This document shows, piece after piece, positions 1 to 7,683 of a stretch of 64,000 nt of DNA. This DNA comes from JAGOTP01 sp964600845 (lineage in GTDB: Bacteria; Patescibacteriota; Patescibacteriia; 2-12-FULL-60-25). The stretch spans positions 1 through 64,000 of the forward strand of contig CAZRJW010000002.1 of the NCBI GenBank assembly GCA_964600845.1, written 5' to 3'. Made by a program: the position numbers and the translations under genes. Each line of letters begins with the position of its first letter. The stretch's first letter is position 1. The notes beneath the pieces were generated by a model, which was given only the letters and a program-made list of their open reading frames with translations, was not told the origin of the DNA and did not search any database.

Positions 1-13
1 AGGGCAGTGTCCC

Positions 14-53
14 AAAAAAAATAAATCCCCGCGCCTGAGTGGAGCGGGGATTT
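14..53 (-). terminator. Rho-independent terminator of clpB
   Basis: A 10-bp perfect stem (AAATCCCCGC pairing with GCGGGGATTT) is followed, reading the minus strand, by a run of T. It lies just past the clpB stop codon. Confidence 0.85.
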
Positions 54-58
54 ATATT

Positions 59-2716
59 TTAGGCTTTCTTTGATTCGCTTTGTTTGAACACCACTTTGTC
101 TTTCACAACGTCGATGGTGATGTTGTTTCCTTCCTCCACCTTATGTTCAAGGAGCTGCATCGCGAGCTCATCAAGAACGAGCTCTTGAATGGCGCGCTTT
201 AAGGGACGAGCCCCATAGGCTGGATCATGGCCCTTCTCAGCGATCAATAGTTTGGCCTTCTCGGTGAAGGTGAGTGTGATGCGCTTCGCTTGAAGGCGCT
301 TCATGACAATCCGTAGCTGCAGATCAACAATCTTCGCCAGATCTGCTTTGCCGAGTGACTGGAAGATGACGATCTCATCGATGCGGTTCAAGAACTCTGG
401 ACGGAATTGTTCGCGGAGCAGTTCCATGAGGCGTGTGCGCATCGACTGGGTTTTCTTCTCTTCATCCTTGCTTTGACTCGAGAAGCCAATCTCAGCTCGC
501 TTCTTTCCCGCATCCAGAATCATGTCGGAACCAATGTTCGAAGTCATGATCACGATCGTATTCTTGAAGTTGACCGTGCGACCTTTGCCATCGGTCAGTT
601 TGCCATCATCCAGTACCTGCAAGAGCAGATTGAAGACGTCTGGATGGGCTTTCTCCACTTCATCCAAGAGAATAACAGAATACGGACGACGTCGAATCTT
701 CTCGGTGAGCTGTCCGCCTTCTTCATAGCCTACGTAGCCCGGAGGGGAGCCGATCATGCGTGAGATGGCATGCTTTTCCATGTACTCTGACATGTCGACA
801 CGGACCATCGCTTCTTCATCGTCGAACAAGATGTCGGCCAGGGCACGTGCGAGCTCCGTTTTTCCGACGCCAGTTGGACCGAGGAAGAGGAAGGAGCCGA
901 TCGGTCGACGTTCTTCGTTGATACCAGCGCGTGAACGACGGAGCGCGTTCGCCACCGCTTTGACGGCTTCGTCCTGGCCAACAACATGCGTGTGCAGCGC
1001 CTCTTCAAGCTTCGTGAGTTTCTGCGCTTCTGACTCCAGCATGCGTTGAACAGGAATACCGGTCCAGCGAGCGACAACGGTTGCAATTTCTTCTTCTGTG
1101 ACTGCGTCCTTCAAGAGACCACGCTGACCTTGGAAAGCTTTGAGCTTGGCTTCGAGCTGATCTTTCTCTTTCTCCTTTTGAGGCATCTGGCCATAGCGAA
1201 TGCGAGCGACTTTTTCGAGATCTCCCAGACGTTCAGAGACATCCGCATCGGTCTTCAACTTCTCTAGAGAAGCCTTTGCTTCACGAATGTGTCCAATGAT
1301 TTCTTTTTCCGCTTTCCAGCTAAGCTCGAGTCCATGGGCTTTCTCATTCACTTCCGCCATGTGACTTTCAATTTCGGTGAGGCGCTCTTTTGAGATGTCA
1401 TCCTCTTCTTTGAGCAGCGCGCGTTTCTCGATGTCTAATCGCATCAGTTCACGCTTCAAGCGGTCGAGCTCTTCTGGCAGGGAGTCGATCTGCATGCGGA
1501 GACCGGAGGCGGCTTCGTCGATCAGGTCGACGGCTTTGTCTGGCAAGAAGCGATCGGTGATGTAGCGCGTCGAGAAACGCACGGCAGCCACAATCGCTCC
1601 GTCAGTAATACGGACACCATTGTGCAGCTCGTACTTATCCTTGATCCCACGTAAAATCGCGATTGCATCTTCTTCGTTTGGTTCATCGACAAATACCGGC
1701 TGGAAGCGACGAGCGAGTGCCGCGTCTTTTTCGATGTGTTTCTGATACTCCTGCAAGGTTGTCGCACCAATAGCTCGGAGTTCGCCACGTGCCAACGCAG
1801 GCTTCAACATGTTCGAGGCGTCCAGTGTTCCGCCCTCACCTCCACCACCCGCTCCGACGAGCGTGTGGAGCTCATCGATAAACAGGATCACTTTTCCAGC
1901 GGAGCGTTCGATCTCTTTGATGACTGCTTTCAAGCGCTCTTCAAATTCTCCACGGAACTTTGTGCCTGCAACCAGGGAACCAACATCCAATGCTAGGACT
2001 TCTTTGCCTTTGAGTGACTCAGGGACATCGCCGGCGATGATGCGTTGCGCTAAGCCTTCGACGATCGCCGTTTTCCCCGTTCCCGCTTCTCCAATCAAGA
2101 CAGGATTATTTTTGGTACGACGCAGCAAGATCTGCATGACACGCCGAATCTCTTCATCGCGACCAACAACTGGGTCGAGTTTGTCTTCACGGGCGAGTGC
2201 GGTCAGGTTACGACTGTATTTCTCTAACGCTTGGAACGCCCCTTCAGGCTCAGGGGAATCGACGGTCACATTGCCCCGGACATCTTTGAGAGCCGTGAGA
2301 ATCTTTGCTTGGTCCGCGCCATAGCGTTCAAGGACATGTGCCAGTTCGCTTCGTCCGTGAATAAGGGCGAGCAAGATGTGCTCAGTTGAAACATAGTTAT
2401 CTTTAAACTGCTTGGCGATGTTTTGGGCTTCCTCCAATACGCGCACCACGTCCGGGGTGAGGTAGAGGTTCGTTGGGTTTACCTCGCTGCTGCTGACTTT
2501 TGGGAGTCGACGAATCAACTCTTCCACCTCGCCCTTGAGGTCAGGGATCGGAACAGACAGCTTTTTCAAAACAGCGGGGACCGCTCCATCTGCTTGTTCA
2601 AGCAAAGCAAAAAAGACATGAATTGCTTCCAGAGTTTGCTGACCGGATTGAAAGGCGATTTGCTGCGCATGTTGCAGGGCTTCTTGGCTTTTATGGGTGA
2701 AATTCTGGGGAAGCAT
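59..2716 (-). CDS. clpB: ClpB-type AAA+ protein disaggregase
   Basis: ClpB/Hsp104-family chaperone, which extracts polypeptides from aggregates in the cytoplasm together with DnaK. The 885-residue product has the complete family layout: N-terminal Clp-N repeats (about 1-145), first AAA module with Walker A GEAGTGKT and Walker B VILFIDE, a charged coiled-coil middle domain (about 410-530), second AAA module with Walker A GPTGVGKT, and a C-terminal small domain with the GARPLKRAI motif. The long middle domain favours ClpB over ClpA/ClpC/ClpX. The ATG lies 15 bp after a CIRCE operator and a good sigma-70 promoter, so HrcA-type heat-shock control is likely; hrcA itself is not in this window. Length and motifs are normal. 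Confidence 0.97.
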   Translation of the reverse strand: MLPQNFTHKSQEALQHAQQIAFQSGQQTLEAIHVFFALLEQADGAVPAVLKKLSVPIPDLKGEVEELIRRLPKVSSSEVNPTNLYLTPDVVRVLEEAQNIAKQFKDNYVSTEHILLALIHGRSELAHVLERYGADQAKILTALKDVRGNVTVDSPEPEGAFQALEKYSRNLTALAREDKLDPVVGRDEEIRRVMQILLRRTKNNPVLIGEAGTGKTAIVEGLAQRIIAGDVPESLKGKEVLALDVGSLVAGTKFRGEFEERLKAVIKEIERSAGKVILFIDELHTLVGAGGGGEGGTLDASNMLKPALARGELRAIGATTLQEYQKHIEKDAALARRFQPVFVDEPNEEDAIAILRGIKDKYELHNGVRITDGAIVAAVRFSTRYITDRFLPDKAVDLIDEAASGLRMQIDSLPEELDRLKRELMRLDIEKRALLKEEDDISKERLTEIESHMAEVNEKAHGLELSWKAEKEIIGHIREAKASLEKLKTDADVSERLGDLEKVARIRYGQMPQKEKEKDQLEAKLKAFQGQRGLLKDAVTEEEIATVVARWTGIPVQRMLESEAQKLTKLEEALHTHVVGQDEAVKAVANALRRSRAGINEERRPIGSFLFLGPTGVGKTELARALADILFDDEEAMVRVDMSEYMEKHAISRMIGSPPGYVGYEEGGQLTEKIRRRPYSVILLDEVEKAHPDVFNLLLQVLDDGKLTDGKGRTVNFKNTIVIMTSNIGSDMILDAGKKRAEIGFSSQSKDEEKKTQSMRTRLMELLREQFRPEFLNRIDEIVIFQSLGKADLAKIVDLQLRIVMKRLQAKRITLTFTEKAKLLIAEKGHDPAYGARPLKRAIQELVLDELAMQLLEHKVEEGNNITIDVVKDKVVFKQSESKKA

Positions 2717-2730
2717 AGATCAGGGGAAGA

Positions 2731-2757
2731 TTAGCACTCTCGTACAGAGACTGCTAA
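2731..2757. promoter_or_regulatory. CIRCE element (HrcA operator) of clpB
   Basis: TTAGCACTC, nine bases, then GACTGCTAA. This matches the known CIRCE consensus (TTAGCACTC-N9-GAGTGCTAA) at 17 of 18 arm positions. It covers the expected transcription start of clpB, directly after the -10 box, the usual place for HrcA repression. Confidence 0.88.
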
Positions 2758-2758
2758 C

Positions 2759-2787
2759 ACGATACGACGAACAAAAAAGAGTGTCAA
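2759..2787 (-). promoter_or_regulatory. Sigma-70 promoter of clpB
   Basis: On the minus strand TTGACA (2787-2782) and TATCGT (2764-2759) are separated by exactly 17 bp. The CIRCE element starts one base downstream of the -10 box. Confidence 0.85.
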
Positions 2788-2790
2788 TTG

Positions 2791-2799
2791 TGCTACTAT
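2791..2799 (+). promoter_or_regulatory. Extended -10 promoter giving a leaderless mRNA for the 2806 lipoprotein gene
   Basis: TG-C-TACTAT, an extended -10 box whose last base is six bases before the ATG at 2806. With the usual 6-7 base spacing, transcription would begin on the start codon. It is divergent from, and interleaved with, the clpB promoter. Confidence 0.6.
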
Positions 2800-2805
2800 T
2801 TTGGA

Positions 2806-3390
2806 ATGATTACTTCTCGTTTATCTATTCTCGCACTCTTCACCGTTCTTACAAGCGGCCTTCTGCTCACGGGCTGTGGAAAAGCGCAGCAGACGACGTC
2901 TGTCCAAACTCCTGTTATGACCTCATCAACTCCTACATCGCTGAGCGCCACCTTAACCCGTGAGCGCATGCAAGAGCTGTATACCAAAGCGCGTGAATCT
3001 GTGGATCAGGCGGCGCCCGATGCCTACTTCAACTTCGTTGAAGAAATCACGAAGGATCGTTCGAAGATCGATGAGTTTCGTGCACGTTGGTCCGAATCTG
3101 AAACAAAGCGTGCTCTCAAGACCTTTGCGCTTCCTGACTTAGCAACTGGGAAATACATAGATTTCAAACAGGAGGGGGACTGGGCCGGTTATTACTACTT
3201 ATCTGAGCTGGAAGACACGAGTCGCATTACGATCGAAGTAGTTCGATTCCATCGAGTAGATGGTCGTTGGATGGTCTATCCAAGTGGCGGATCCTACTCA
3301 GCAGAGGCGCCCGCTACCGAAGCGGAACGGGTCGTGGCGATCAAAGAAGCGATGGAGGAAAGTGACGCCTTGCGTTTAAAACCAGAATAA
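2806..3390 (+). CDS. Predicted lipoprotein of unknown function
   Basis: A 194-residue protein with a lipoprotein signal peptide: two positive-to-hydrophobic transitions near the N-terminus and the lipobox LLTGC with Cys at about residue 25. After a Thr/Ser-rich spacer there is one globular domain (about 50-194) with many aromatic and charged residues, including an AGYYYLSELED segment that may form a beta-sheet. I do not recognise a family. The ATG at 2806 is preferred over an in-frame ATG six codons upstream, because the extended -10 box falls within the longer version and the signal peptide is normal from 2806. A hairpin terminator follows directly, so it is a one-gene transcription unit. 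Confidence 0.82.
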   Translation: MITSRLSILALFTVLTSGLLLTGCGKAQQTTSVQTPVMTSSTPTSLSATLTRERMQELYTKARESVDQAAPDAYFNFVEEITKDRSKIDEFRARWSESETKRALKTFALPDLATGKYIDFKQEGDWAGYYYLSELEDTSRITIEVVRFHRVDGRWMVYPSGGSYSAEAPATEAERVVAIKEAMEESDALRLKPE

Positions 3391-3400
3391 ACCCTGAATA

Positions 3401-3434
3401 AAAAAAACAGCCGAGCTGAGCTCGGCTGTTTTTT
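3401..3434. terminator. Bidirectional terminator between convergent genes
   Basis: ACAGCCGAGC-TGA-GCTCGGCTGT flanked by A-run and T-run, so it works on both strands. It serves the 2806 gene (plus) and overlaps by two bases the end of the 3433-4170 gene (minus). Its core CGAGCTGAGCTCG recurs near 14893 and 15273. Confidence 0.9.
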
Positions 3435-4170
3435 ATAGTGGGAAGAATACGTCTACCGGTTTATCGATATCTCGATACTCAATCTCGATCACGCCATCTT
3501 CGGAGGGGATAGAGAAATAAAGGGGTAAGCCATTTGCGACACAAATTTCCAGTGGCTGATAGCTATTTAGATTGCCCATATACTGTGAGAGGCTGTGCAT
3601 TTTACAGCCACGCGCCGCATCATCTTTCGCTGAGCCATAACGCGCACTCTTGGATGGGTAGACCGGCTGCGTTTCGCCCCGGTTTGTAATCGATTGAAAG
3701 AGAGTGGAGATATTTTGAGCTTCAGCTGTTCCGGTGATTTCACTCCAGGTGGATGTCCCACTTTTAATCGCGACTCGGTTTTCATGAAAAGCCATTTCCG
3801 TCGTAAAGCCATTCTTTAGAGCGAGTTTCCCAAACGCTCCCTTCATTTGATTGTAAGCAATCTCACCCTTGACCCCTTCTGGACCGCCGATCGTGATATT
3901 GGCCCGAAACGATTGGCTTTTCTGAAAGCTCAACATCACTTCGCGTAGACGCAGGATTTCGGGGTGTGGTTGTTTCTCAGGTTTTTGTACTTTAGGTGGG
4001 GCGGGTTGTTCAGGCTTCGTCTGTACCGAAATTGTTGGCAGTTTTACTTGTCCATTGGCCTGAGCGGACGTCATATTAGGCCGTGATGTATCAATTTTCT
4101 TACAGCCAAAGCCGGTCAGCGCCAAGCTGCCGAGTACGATCCCAAGGAGAAGTGAGCGACGAAAGAGCAT
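3433..4170 (-). CDS. Predicted lipoprotein, possibly LolA/LppX-like fold
   Basis: A 245-residue protein with a hydrophobic leader and lipobox LTGFGC (Cys about 23), then a Pro/Lys-rich spacer (about 35-70) that would lift the domain off the membrane. The rest alternates beta-like segments with two Cys (GCKMH and EICVANG) that could form a disulfide. A helix followed by a run of beta segments about FRANITI, GEIAYN and TEMAFHENRVAI recalls LolA/LppX-type lipid-binding lipoproteins, but this is only a pattern resemblance. It converges with the 2806 gene and shares its terminator. Function unknown. Confidence 0.8.
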   Translation of the reverse strand: MLFRRSLLLGIVLGSLALTGFGCKKIDTSRPNMTSAQANGQVKLPTISVQTKPEQPAPPKVQKPEKQPHPEILRLREVMLSFQKSQSFRANITIGGPEGVKGEIAYNQMKGAFGKLALKNGFTTEMAFHENRVAIKSGTSTWSEITGTAEAQNISTLFQSITNRGETQPVYPSKSARYGSAKDDAARGCKMHSLSQYMGNLNSYQPLEICVANGLPLYFSIPSEDGVIEIEYRDIDKPVDVFFPL

Positions 4171-4224
4171 ACAAAAGATGACCCTATTGTGCCAAAGCGG
4201 CGCGATAAGCGATAGAGCCCAGGG

Positions 4225-4794
4225 TTAGTGAGAGGCTTTTTCCAAGAGTTCCTTCGTTAACGCAAGCGGAAGTCCCATGATGCTGTCGGTAGTTCCCTCA
4301 ACTTTTTGAATGAATGGGGCGAGGCGAGGGTCTTCGATCGAGAATCCTCCAGCATAGGCGTAGGTTTTTGGATCGAGAAGGAGCGCTTCGATGACGGCAG
4401 GCTCAATCGGGAAAAACCAGGCTCGGGCGATGTCGGTTCCGGCTTGTCGTTGTTTTGTGGTGGTGTTGGTGACGACGACGGTCGTGACCACTTCAGCTGG
4501 ATGAAGCGCGTAGCCTTCGAGAAACGCTCTCGCTTCTATGGCATTTGTGGGCTTTTCAAGAATAGACCCGTTACAGGCGACGACTTGATCAGAGGTGATG
4601 ATAAGCGAGGCTTCCTCAACACGCATAAGAAGTGCATCTGCTTTTGCATGAGCTAGGGCATGAGTGAGCTTTATCGGATCGGTATCACGAATGGCCTTCT
4701 CATCAATGTTTGGACTTAGACATTCAAAGGCAAAACCAGCACGTTCTAAGAGCATGCGTCGGCTGGGAGAATGTGAACCTAAGATGAGTTTCAT
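4225..4794 (-). CDS. maf: Maf-like nucleoside triphosphate pyrophosphatase
   Basis: Maf/HAM1-like cytoplasmic pyrophosphatase, which in other bacteria hydrolyses dTTP, UTP or modified nucleotides and so cleans the nucleotide pool. Length 189 residues is normal. Visible family motifs are the N-terminal SHSPSRR at 8-14, LSPNIDE with its acidic pair, the TSDQVV catalytic Asp region at about 68, the EKP motif, and the C-terminal AGGFSIED and VEGTTDSIMGLP segments. A TATACT -10 box lies on the minus strand at 4828-4823, leaving a roughly 25-base leader, so this gene is not leaderless. It is divergent from rsmI. Confidence 0.93.
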   Translation of the reverse strand: MKLILGSHSPSRRMLLERAGFAFECLSPNIDEKAIRDTDPIKLTHALAHAKADALLMRVEEASLIITSDQVVACNGSILEKPTNAIEARAFLEGYALHPAEVVTTVVVTNTTTKQRQAGTDIARAWFFPIEPAVIEALLLDPKTYAYAGGFSIEDPRLAPFIQKVEGTTDSIMGLPLALTKELLEKASH

Positions 4795-4893
4795 AGAAGA
4801 AAGAAGAAAGCTCTTTTTGTTCAGTATATTTTCTGCGTTCCGAGTTAACGAGTCAAATGAGCGCCTTTAATAGCCTTCTTTCCTGGAATACGG

Positions 4894-4899
4894 TAGGCT
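4894..4899 (+). promoter_or_regulatory. Possible -10 box of rsmI within a GGTAGGCT motif
   Basis: TAGGCT ends eight bases before the chosen rsmI ATG. The same GGTAGGCT octamer stands 6-8 bases before the starts of the genes at 38646 and 51461. It fits a weak -10 box (TA...T); no convincing -35 box is visible. Confidence 0.35.
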
Positions 4900-4907
4900 C
4901 TACGCCT

Positions 4908-5585
4908 ATGGCTGGTGTTCTCTCTGTGGTCGCAACCCCGATCGGAAACCTCGAAGATATCACGCTTCGGGCGCTTCGTATTCTGAAAGAGGCGAGCGTG
5001 ATCGCTTGCGAGGACACACGAGTGACGGGGATGCTGATGAAGCACTACGAAATTGAAAAGCCCTTTCTCGCGGTTCATCAGCACACCACGGACAGTGTTC
5101 TGCAGAAGATCATCGAGCGGATTCGAGCCGGAGAACGAGTCGCGTATGTGTCGGATGCAGGGACGCCGGGCGTGAATGACCCGGGTGGTAAACTCGTTGC
5201 TCACGTAATGGAAGCGGGCTGTGCGGTCGAAGTCATCCCGGGAGCCTCGGCCATGACCGCCGCCATCTCGGTTTGTGGCTTTCCGATGGAACGTTTTCGC
5301 TATATTGGATTCATTCCCCATAAGAATGGTAAACAGTCCCTCCTACGCTCAATCTCAGAAGACGAAGTCCCAAGTTTGTTCTTTGAATCAACCCATCGCA
5401 TCGTGAAGACCCTCGACCAGCTCAAACTGAGCTACGGCGAGTCACGTTTGATCTTTGTTGGACGTGAGCTCACGAAGAAGTTCGAGACCTTATATCGCGG
5501 CACACTCGTTGATGTGATCGCTGCCTTGCAAGCGAGTGACACGCGTGGTGAATTTGTGATTATTACAGCGCCCTCCAAGCTATGA
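4908..5585 (+). CDS. rsmI: 16S rRNA (cytidine(1402)-2'-O)-methyltransferase RsmI
   Basis: SAM-dependent methyltransferase of the tetrapyrrole-methylase fold that 2'-O-methylates C1402 of 16S rRNA. The 225-residue product carries the signature segments VVATPIGNLEDITLRAL (about 6-22), ACEDTR, YVSDAGTPGVNDPG and IPGASA. I chose the ATG at 4908 rather than 4857 because the family starts a few residues before VVATPIGN. The last four bases overlap the start of metG (ATGA), so the two genes are probably translationally coupled. The C-terminus lacks the extra small domain of some long RsmI proteins. Confidence 0.95.
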   Translation: MAGVLSVVATPIGNLEDITLRALRILKEASVIACEDTRVTGMLMKHYEIEKPFLAVHQHTTDSVLQKIIERIRAGERVAYVSDAGTPGVNDPGGKLVAHVMEAGCAVEVIPGASAMTAAISVCGFPMERFRYIGFIPHKNGKQSLLRSISEDEVPSLFFESTHRIVKTLDQLKLSYGESRLIFVGRELTKKFETLYRGTLVDVIAALQASDTRGEFVIITAPSKL

Positions 5586-7177
5586 CCTCCAAGCCAACGT
5601 TCTACATCACCACGACTCTTCCGTACGTAAACGCTGAACCACACATTGGGTTCGCGCTTGAGATTGTTGAAGCGGACGCCGCCGCTCGTTTCCATACTCT
5701 CAAGGGAGAAGAGGTTGTTTTTAACACAGGCACAGATGAGCATGGAATGAAGCTCTATCAGAAAGCCCAGGAGAAGGGGATGGAGACGCAGGCGTATGTA
5801 GACGAATATGCGGCTAAGTTCCATTTGCTTAAAGATGCGTTGAACTTGAGCTATACAAACTTCATCCGAACAACGGACGCGCATCACAAAGCGGCGGCTC
5901 AGGAATTTTGGATGCGCTGTTTGAATAACGGGGATATCTACAAGAAGCAGTATCAAATTAAATACTGTGTTGGCTGTGAGCTGGAGAAGACAGAATCAGA
6001 ACTGACGGACGGGAAGTGTCCGATTCACCCGACGTACACACTCGAACTAATAGACGAAGAAAACTATTTCTTCCGCTGGTCAAACTATCAGCAAGCTCTG
6101 TTGGATTTGTACGCAAAGGATCCACACTTTGTACAACCTGCCTTCCGTCTAAAAGAGATCACGAACTTTGTGGCAAGTGGACTACAAGATTTTAGTATCT
6201 CGCGTTTGAAGGCCAAGATGCCTTGGGGGGTGCAAGTTCCAAACGATCCAGATCATGTGATGTATGTCTGGTTCGACGCACTCGTAAACTATATTTCAAC
6301 CTTGGGCTGGCCAAAAGACGAAGCGAACTTCAGCAAGTGTTGGCCAGGTGAGCAGGTCTGCGGCAAAGACAATTTGCGTCAGCAATCCGCCATGTGGCAG
6401 GCGATGTTGATGTCGGCCAAGCTGCCGACCTCGAAGCGTATTTATGTAAATGGCTTCATCACGGTCAACGGCCAGAAGATGAGCAAGTCGATCGGAAACG
6501 TGATCGATCCGATCAAGCTGTGTGCGGAATACGGAACAGAAACAGTTCGCTATTTCTTATTGCGTGAAATTCCATTTGGCGATGATGGAGATTTTTCGTA
6601 TGAACGCTTGCGCGAGCGTCATAATGCTGACCTTGGAAATACATTCGGGAACTTGGTGAACCGAGCGATTGCCATGAGTCGAAAATACTTTGATGGAAAG
6701 GTTCCACCGGTGGATATCGCTCAGGCTTCTGCATTCGCTTCAACGACTTGGGGCGCGAGTAACGGATTGAGCGAATTGAAGAAGTTGGTAGATGAGCGCT
6801 ACGAGTTACATCGATACGACCAAGCATTGGAAGTAATCTGGAATGGTATTTCTGGGACGACGACTTCAGGTCTCATCCAGGCCAACAAATTTATCGAAGA
6901 AACTCAGCCCTTCAAACTCGTAAAAACAGATCCAGAAGCAGTCGCGAATATCTTGTACTCATTGCTCGAAGCTTGCCGTTGGTACGCGTGGTTGGTGTAT
7001 CCCGTCATGCCAGAGACTTCAAAGAAAATCTTTACGCAATTAGGCTTGAATGTTGAACAAGAATTAGCGAAGGGCTGGGACGCAGCGCTTGCATGGGGCG
7101 GACTACAGCCGGGAACGGCCTTAGGTGAGCCAGTTCCACTCTTCCCTCGACTGGAGCAAACTGTCGAAGCAGCGTAG
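5582..7177 (+). CDS. metG: Methionyl-tRNA synthetase
   Basis: Class I aminoacyl-tRNA synthetase that charges tRNA-Met in the cytoplasm. The 531-residue protein has the Rossmann fold with TLPYVNAEPHIGF, a connective-peptide zinc knuckle region with Cys at YCVGCE and GKCP, the FDALVNY segment, KMSKS (QKMSKSIGN) and a helical anticodon-binding domain at the C-terminus. There is no C-terminal EMAP/Trbp111-like domain. The HIGH signature reads HIGF here, so the fourth position is Phe. Start overlaps the rsmI stop by four bases. Downstream genes cvpA and tatD follow closely and probably share the transcript. Confidence 0.97.
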   Translation: MTSKPTFYITTTLPYVNAEPHIGFALEIVEADAAARFHTLKGEEVVFNTGTDEHGMKLYQKAQEKGMETQAYVDEYAAKFHLLKDALNLSYTNFIRTTDAHHKAAAQEFWMRCLNNGDIYKKQYQIKYCVGCELEKTESELTDGKCPIHPTYTLELIDEENYFFRWSNYQQALLDLYAKDPHFVQPAFRLKEITNFVASGLQDFSISRLKAKMPWGVQVPNDPDHVMYVWFDALVNYISTLGWPKDEANFSKCWPGEQVCGKDNLRQQSAMWQAMLMSAKLPTSKRIYVNGFITVNGQKMSKSIGNVIDPIKLCAEYGTETVRYFLLREIPFGDDGDFSYERLRERHNADLGNTFGNLVNRAIAMSRKYFDGKVPPVDIAQASAFASTTWGASNGLSELKKLVDERYELHRYDQALEVIWNGISGTTTSGLIQANKFIEETQPFKLVKTDPEAVANILYSLLEACRWYAWLVYPVMPETSKKIFTQLGLNVEQELAKGWDAALAWGGLQPGTALGEPVPLFPRLEQTVEAA

Positions 7178-7188
7178 ACTAGCGACAT

Positions 7189-7683
7189 ATGGCCTTCAAC
7201 ATTGCCGATCTGGTCGCGATCGTCTTTTTGTTAGGCTTTCTCATTAACGGCTTCCGCCGCGGGTTTATTCTCACCTCTGGTCATTTGATTGGGATTCTTG
7301 CGGGCGTCTTGAGTGCTCGTTACTGGTCGCCAGCGCTCGCAGCGCGCCTCTCTAACCTGTCTACCTGGGGGATTCCGCGGGGTTGGTTTTATGTGGCAGC
7401 GGCCATCATCATTTTCTTCCTAGTCGCTCGGATTATTTTGGCGATCGCGGGGCTGATCAATTCTGGCTTCAAGATCCTGACGATCATTCCATTTTTGGAA
7501 ACAGCTAACAAAATTGCCGGTGCGGTTCTGGGAATCGTCGTGGGAATCGCTTTTATTGGGGGTCTTGGCTATTTGGTGAGCACTTCACGCATTGATCCGA
7601 TCGTCACCGGTCATTTCAACTCCTCCGTCATTGCCCGGTGGTCTCAGGACACCCTGTTTGCTACGCTTCGGCCATGGCTTTAG
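7189..7683 (+). CDS. CvpA-family membrane protein
   Basis: A 164-residue integral membrane protein with about four hydrophobic helices (roughly 7-23, 30-47, 66-90, 105-128). The N-terminal layout, DLVAIVFLLGFLINGFRRGF followed by a Gly-rich second helix, is that of the CvpA/colicin V production family, whose role in other bacteria is uncertain (envelope homeostasis). It starts 11 bases after metG and its end overlaps the start of tatD by ten bases, which makes cotranscription and coupling likely. Confidence 0.8.
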   Translation: MAFNIADLVAIVFLLGFLINGFRRGFILTSGHLIGILAGVLSARYWSPALAARLSNLSTWGIPRGWFYVAAAIIIFFLVARIILAIAGLINSGFKILTIIPFLETANKIAGAVLGIVVGIAFIGGLGYLVSTSRIDPIVTGHFNSSVIARWSQDTLFATLRPWL

